Both the position numbers and the translations under genes were made by a program. Below, piece by piece: positions 60,618-64,000 of a DNA stretch of 64,000 nt. The first letter of the stretch is position 1. Each line of letters starts with the position of its first letter. The notes below the pieces were generated by a model that was not told the origin of the DNA, searched no databases, and was given only the letters and a program-made list of their open reading frames with translations. Source of the stretch: Oxalobacteraceae bacterium OTU3CINTB1 (GTDB taxonomy: Bacteria > Pseudomonadota > Gammaproteobacteria > Burkholderiales > Burkholderiaceae_D); NCBI GenBank assembly GCA_024123955.1, contig CP099652.1, forward strand, positions 2,046,001 through 2,110,000. The letters are read 5' to 3'.

Positions 60618-61293
60618 ATGCCACGCACCCGACTCAAAATCTGCGGCCTGACCCGCGTGGAGGACGTGCAAGCGGCTGTGGCCGCCGGCGCCGATGCGAT
60701 CGGTTTCGTGTTTTATCCGAAAAGCCCGCGCTATGTCACGCCCGAGCAGGCCGCCGCGCTGATCGCCGCCGTGCCGCCGTTTATTACCTGCACTGGGCTG
60801 TTCGTCAACGCCACGCCGGAGGAGGTGGCCGCCGTGGTGAAAGTGGCGCCGGTGTCGCTGATCCAGCTGCACGGCGACGAGACGATAGCCCAGTCGGCCG
60901 CCATCGCCGCCACCTGCGGGCGACAGTTCATGCGCGTGTTTCGCGTCAAACCCGACACCTTGCCGTCCGATTTGCTAGAATACGAACAACTATGCCGCGC
61001 CGCCAGTCCCCTGTTCACCAGTTTGTTGCTGGATACATATGTGGATGCCTACGGTGGCGCAGGAAAGGGTTTTGATTGGTCTCTCATTCCAAAAGATCTC
61101 GCGCCTCGGGTCGTTTTAAGTGGTGGCTTGAGCGTACACAACGCGACTGACGCGGTGGTCGGTGTACGCCCCTATGCCGTCGACATCAGCAGTGGTGTCG
61201 AAGCGTCCAAGGGGATCAAGGACGCCCGCAAGATCGCCGCCTTCGTCGCGGCGGTGCGGGCCGGAGATGACATGATTGAAAGCGAAACCCACC

Positions 61294-61310
<17 letters not shown>
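60618..61310 (+). CDS. trpF: Phosphoribosylanthranilate isomerase
   Basis: This 230-residue TIM-barrel enzyme of tryptophan synthesis performs the Amadori rearrangement. The catalytic Cys is C9 in [13 protein letters not shown], and the catalytic Asp is in [64 protein letters not shown] is the phosphate-binding end. The ATG at 60618 follows AAAGGAAACATTGC. Its 3' end overlaps trpB by 17 bases. With trpB and trpA it forms a same-strand run. Confidence 0.96.
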
Positions 61311-62541
<1,231 letters not shown>

Positions 62542-62570
62542 TCCATCCAATAACCTTACCAAGGAAAACC

Positions 62571-63368
62571 ATGTCCAGAATCGCACCAACCTTCGCCGCC
62601 CTGAAGGCGGCCAATAAAACCGCGCTCGTCACCTTCATCACCGCCGGCGATCCGGGGCCCGAGCATACCGTTCCACTGATGCACGCGCTGGTCGCGGGCG
62701 GCGCCGACATCCTGGAACTCGGCGTGCCGTTTTCCGATCCGATGGCAGAGGGCCCGGTCATCCAGCGCGCCTGCGAGCGGGCGCTGGCGTTTGGCGTCGG
62801 CATCCGCGACGTGTTCGAGTACGTTGCCGAGTTCCGCAAGACTAACCAGACTACGCCGGTGGTGCTGATGGGTTACGCGAACCCGATCGAGCGCATCGGC
62901 GCCGCCGCCTTCATTGCCAGATCGAAGGAAGTGGGCGCCGACGGCGCCATCGTGGTCGACTATCCGCCCGAGGAGTGCGAAGAGTTCGCCGCCGCCATGC
63001 GCGCGGCCGAGCTCGACCTGATCTTCCTGCTGGCGCCGACATCGACCGAGGCACGCATCCAGCAGGTGGCCAAGGTCGGCGGCGGCTTCAGCTATTACGT
63101 CTCGCTCAAGGGTGTCACCGGTGCCGGTAATATCGATACGGTGCAGGTGGCCGAGCGCCTGAAAGAAATCCGCAAGCACGTGCAACTGCCGATCGGCGTC
63201 GGCTTCGGCATCCGCGACGGCGCCACCGCGCGCGCCGTGGCCGAGGTGGCCGACGCCGTCGTCATCGGCAGCCGCATCGTGCAAGAGATCGAAAAGCACG
63301 GCAAGGAAGGTTCGGTTGCGGCCGTCGAAGCTTTCGTCCGCGACATCCGCAGCGCCCTCGACGCCTGA
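62571..63368 (+). CDS. trpA: Tryptophan synthase alpha chain
   Basis: This 265-residue TIM-barrel enzyme splits indole-3-glycerol phosphate into indole for TrpB. E49 in [19 protein letters not shown] is the general acid/base of the family. The position equal to catalytic Asp60 of enteric TrpA is Glu60 here (MAEGP rather than LADGP). [34 protein letters not shown] holds the flexible loop, and [15 protein letters not shown] the phosphate site. GAAAACC is the weak upstream site. It is the last of trpFBA; no accD follows in this window. Confidence 0.95.
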   Translation: MSRIAPTFAALKAANKTALVTFITAGDPGPEHTVPLMHALVAGGADILELGVPFSDPMAEGPVIQRACERALAFGVGIRDVFEYVAEFRKTNQTTPVVLMGYANPIERIGAAAFIARSKEVGADGAIVVDYPPEECEEFAAAMRAAELDLIFLLAPTSTEARIQQVAKVGGGFSYYVSLKGVTGAGNIDTVQVAERLKEIRKHVQLPIGVGFGIRDGATARAVAEVADAVVIGSRIVQEIEKHGKEGSVAAVEAFVRDIRSALDA

Positions 63369-63420
63369 CCGGTTTTAGAAGGCCGTAACACCCGCCGGCC
63401 GCTTGGCCACCATCAAATTC

Positions 63421-63476
63421 CGACCGCTCACCTTGATACATAGTTAAGTACTGACTATGTTGAAGGGGAGCGGTCG
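63421..63476 (+). promoter_or_regulatory. Nested palindromes and promoter of the BrnT/BrnA locus
   Basis: Outer arms CGACCGCTC (63421-63429) and GAGCGGTCG (63468-63476) and inner arms ACATAGT (63438-63444) and ACTATGT (63454-63460) are exact inverted repeats about a common centre. TTGATA (63433-63438) and TATGTT (63456-63461), 17 bases apart, could be the promoter, with the inner palindrome over it. The right outer arm includes the ribosome-binding GGGGAG part and ends on the first base of the GTG start. BrnA-type antitoxins repress their own promoter, so the inner palindrome is the best operator candidate. Confidence 0.5.
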
Positions 63477-63742
63477 TGCGCTTTGAATGGGATGCCCGTA
63501 AGGCCAAAGCCAACTTTCGCAAGCACGGCGTGAGCTTTGAAGAGGCGCGCAGTGTCTTCAATGATCGCGACGCGAAGCTGGAATTCGATGACGACCATTC
63601 GGAACTTGAAGACCGGTTTCTCCTTATTGGGGTGAGCGAAAAAGATCGCGTACTTTTAGTGTCCCACTGCTACCGGTCGGGCGAGCTGGTGCGTATCTTT
63701 TCCGCGCGAAAAGCCTCCCCCAGCCGCCGACTAACGTATTAA
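63476..63742 (+). CDS. brnT: BrnT-family toxin
   Basis: This 88-residue ribonuclease-like toxin of the RelE fold begins MRFEWDARKAKANFRKHGVSFEEARSVFND, the BrnT hallmark (F-W-D-x-x-KA-x-x-N-x-x-KHG-V-F-x-EA). It ends with LLVSHCYRSGELVRIFSARKASPSRRLTY. The RIFSARKAS block is the conserved Arg-rich catalytic end. Known BrnT inhibits translation. The start is GTG at 63476 after AAGGGGAG. It is followed after 10 bases by the antitoxin gene, the usual toxin-first BrnTA order. It lies just after trpA. Confidence 0.92.
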   Translation: MRFEWDARKAKANFRKHGVSFEEARSVFNDRDAKLEFDDDHSELEDRFLLIGVSEKDRVLLVSHCYRSGELVRIFSARKASPSRRLTY

Positions 63743-63752
63743 GGTGAAAAAG

Positions 63753-64000
63753 ATGCGTAAAGATGATTTTTCAAAGGCCATCCCCAATCCGTACTTTGAG
63801 CGGCTCAGCAAAGAAATTACATTCCGATTGGATTTTGATTCACTCGCGTACTTCGAAAAGCTGGGCGAACCCTACGGCATGTCCGCCGAGGACATGATTT
63901 TCCGGTACTTGCGGCACATGGCCGGTTCCGGCTATAAAGCTGATCTCGGTTTGCTAACCCTGGAGCAGCGCCGTGAACTGGAGTTGTCTATCAAAAAAGA
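63753..64000 (+). CDS. BrnA-like antitoxin (cut by window end)
   Basis: The first 82 residues of the partner antitoxin are present (MRKDDFSKAIPNPYFERLSKEITFRLDFDSLAYFEKLGEPYGMSAEDMIFRYLRHMA and more); the end lies past the window. The segment KEITFRLDFDSLAYFEKLG is a ribbon-helix-helix-like strand-helix, as in BrnA/CopG-type antitoxins. AAGGTGAAAAAG precedes the ATG. It should repress the brnT promoter, probably through the palindromes at 63421-63476. Assignment rests mostly on position after brnT; the sequence match to BrnA is moderate. Confidence 0.75.
   Translation, partial: MRKDDFSKAIPNPYFERLSKEITFRLDFDSLAYFEKLGEPYGMSAEDMIFRYLRHMAGSGYKADLGLLTLEQRRELELSIKK

Overview
The window is high-GC, gene-dense bacterial chromosome. 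Gene content and order point to a betaproteobacterium, most likely Oxalobacteraceae (Massilia/Duganella/Janthinobacterium-like). The main clues are the order leuC-entericidin-leuD-leuB-asd-fimV-truA-trpF-trpB-trpA, CheZ next to CheA, hemP, and the many LysR/SDR pairs. This assignment is inference from gene order and protein character, not from a database search. No rRNA, tRNA, CRISPR array, insertion sequence or prophage was seen.

Layout. 1-9800: the 5' part of mutS on the minus strand, then small accessory units. These are two toxin-antitoxin pairs, a glutathione transferase, a TetR/SDR divergent pair, an SDR/AraC divergent pair and a LysR/aldo-keto reductase divergent pair. 9900-19700: a membrane diguanylate cyclase, then the most notable locus of the window, a family 2A encapsulin (SrpI-type) sulfur nanocompartment. 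It runs rhodanese, serine O-acetyltransferase (EpsC), a frameshifted XRE regulator with a hairpin repeat, the HK97-fold shell, and a cysteine desulfurase cargo with a 260-residue disordered targeting arm. A PAS/GGDEF/EAL protein follows. 19700-28600: SDR/LysR, an alpha/beta hydrolase, a heavy-metal-type two-component system, an ECF42-type sigma factor with its DGPF/YCII partners, and free-methionine sulfoxide reductase.

28800-35150: a four-gene, translationally overlapped DNA repair cassette (beta-CASP-like exonuclease, ATP-dependent DNA ligase, Lhr-type helicase, metallophosphoesterase). 35300-44350: a KGG stress protein, then a Fur-box-controlled operon (PepSY TM protein, DUF2271, DUF4198, ApbE flavin transferase, membrane-anchored flavodoxin/NADPH reductase) that looks like an iron-linked flavin electron-transfer system, then a TonB-dependent receptor. 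44380-48800 (minus strand): DUF2325, a small unknown protein, Fur-boxed hemP, a Crp/Fnr regulator, a NarL-type regulator and a universal stress protein.

49200-64000: cheZ-cheA, the leucine operon with an entericidin lipoprotein gene embedded between leuC and leuD, asd, fimV, truA, the trpFBA genes, and a BrnT/BrnA toxin-antitoxin pair cut by the window end. All three toxin-antitoxin loci have visible palindromic operator candidates. The strongest functional theme is sulfur, iron and redox handling: a cysteine-desulfurase nanocompartment fed by cysteine synthesis and rhodanese chemistry, flavin-based iron reduction, heme uptake, and methionine sulfoxide repair.
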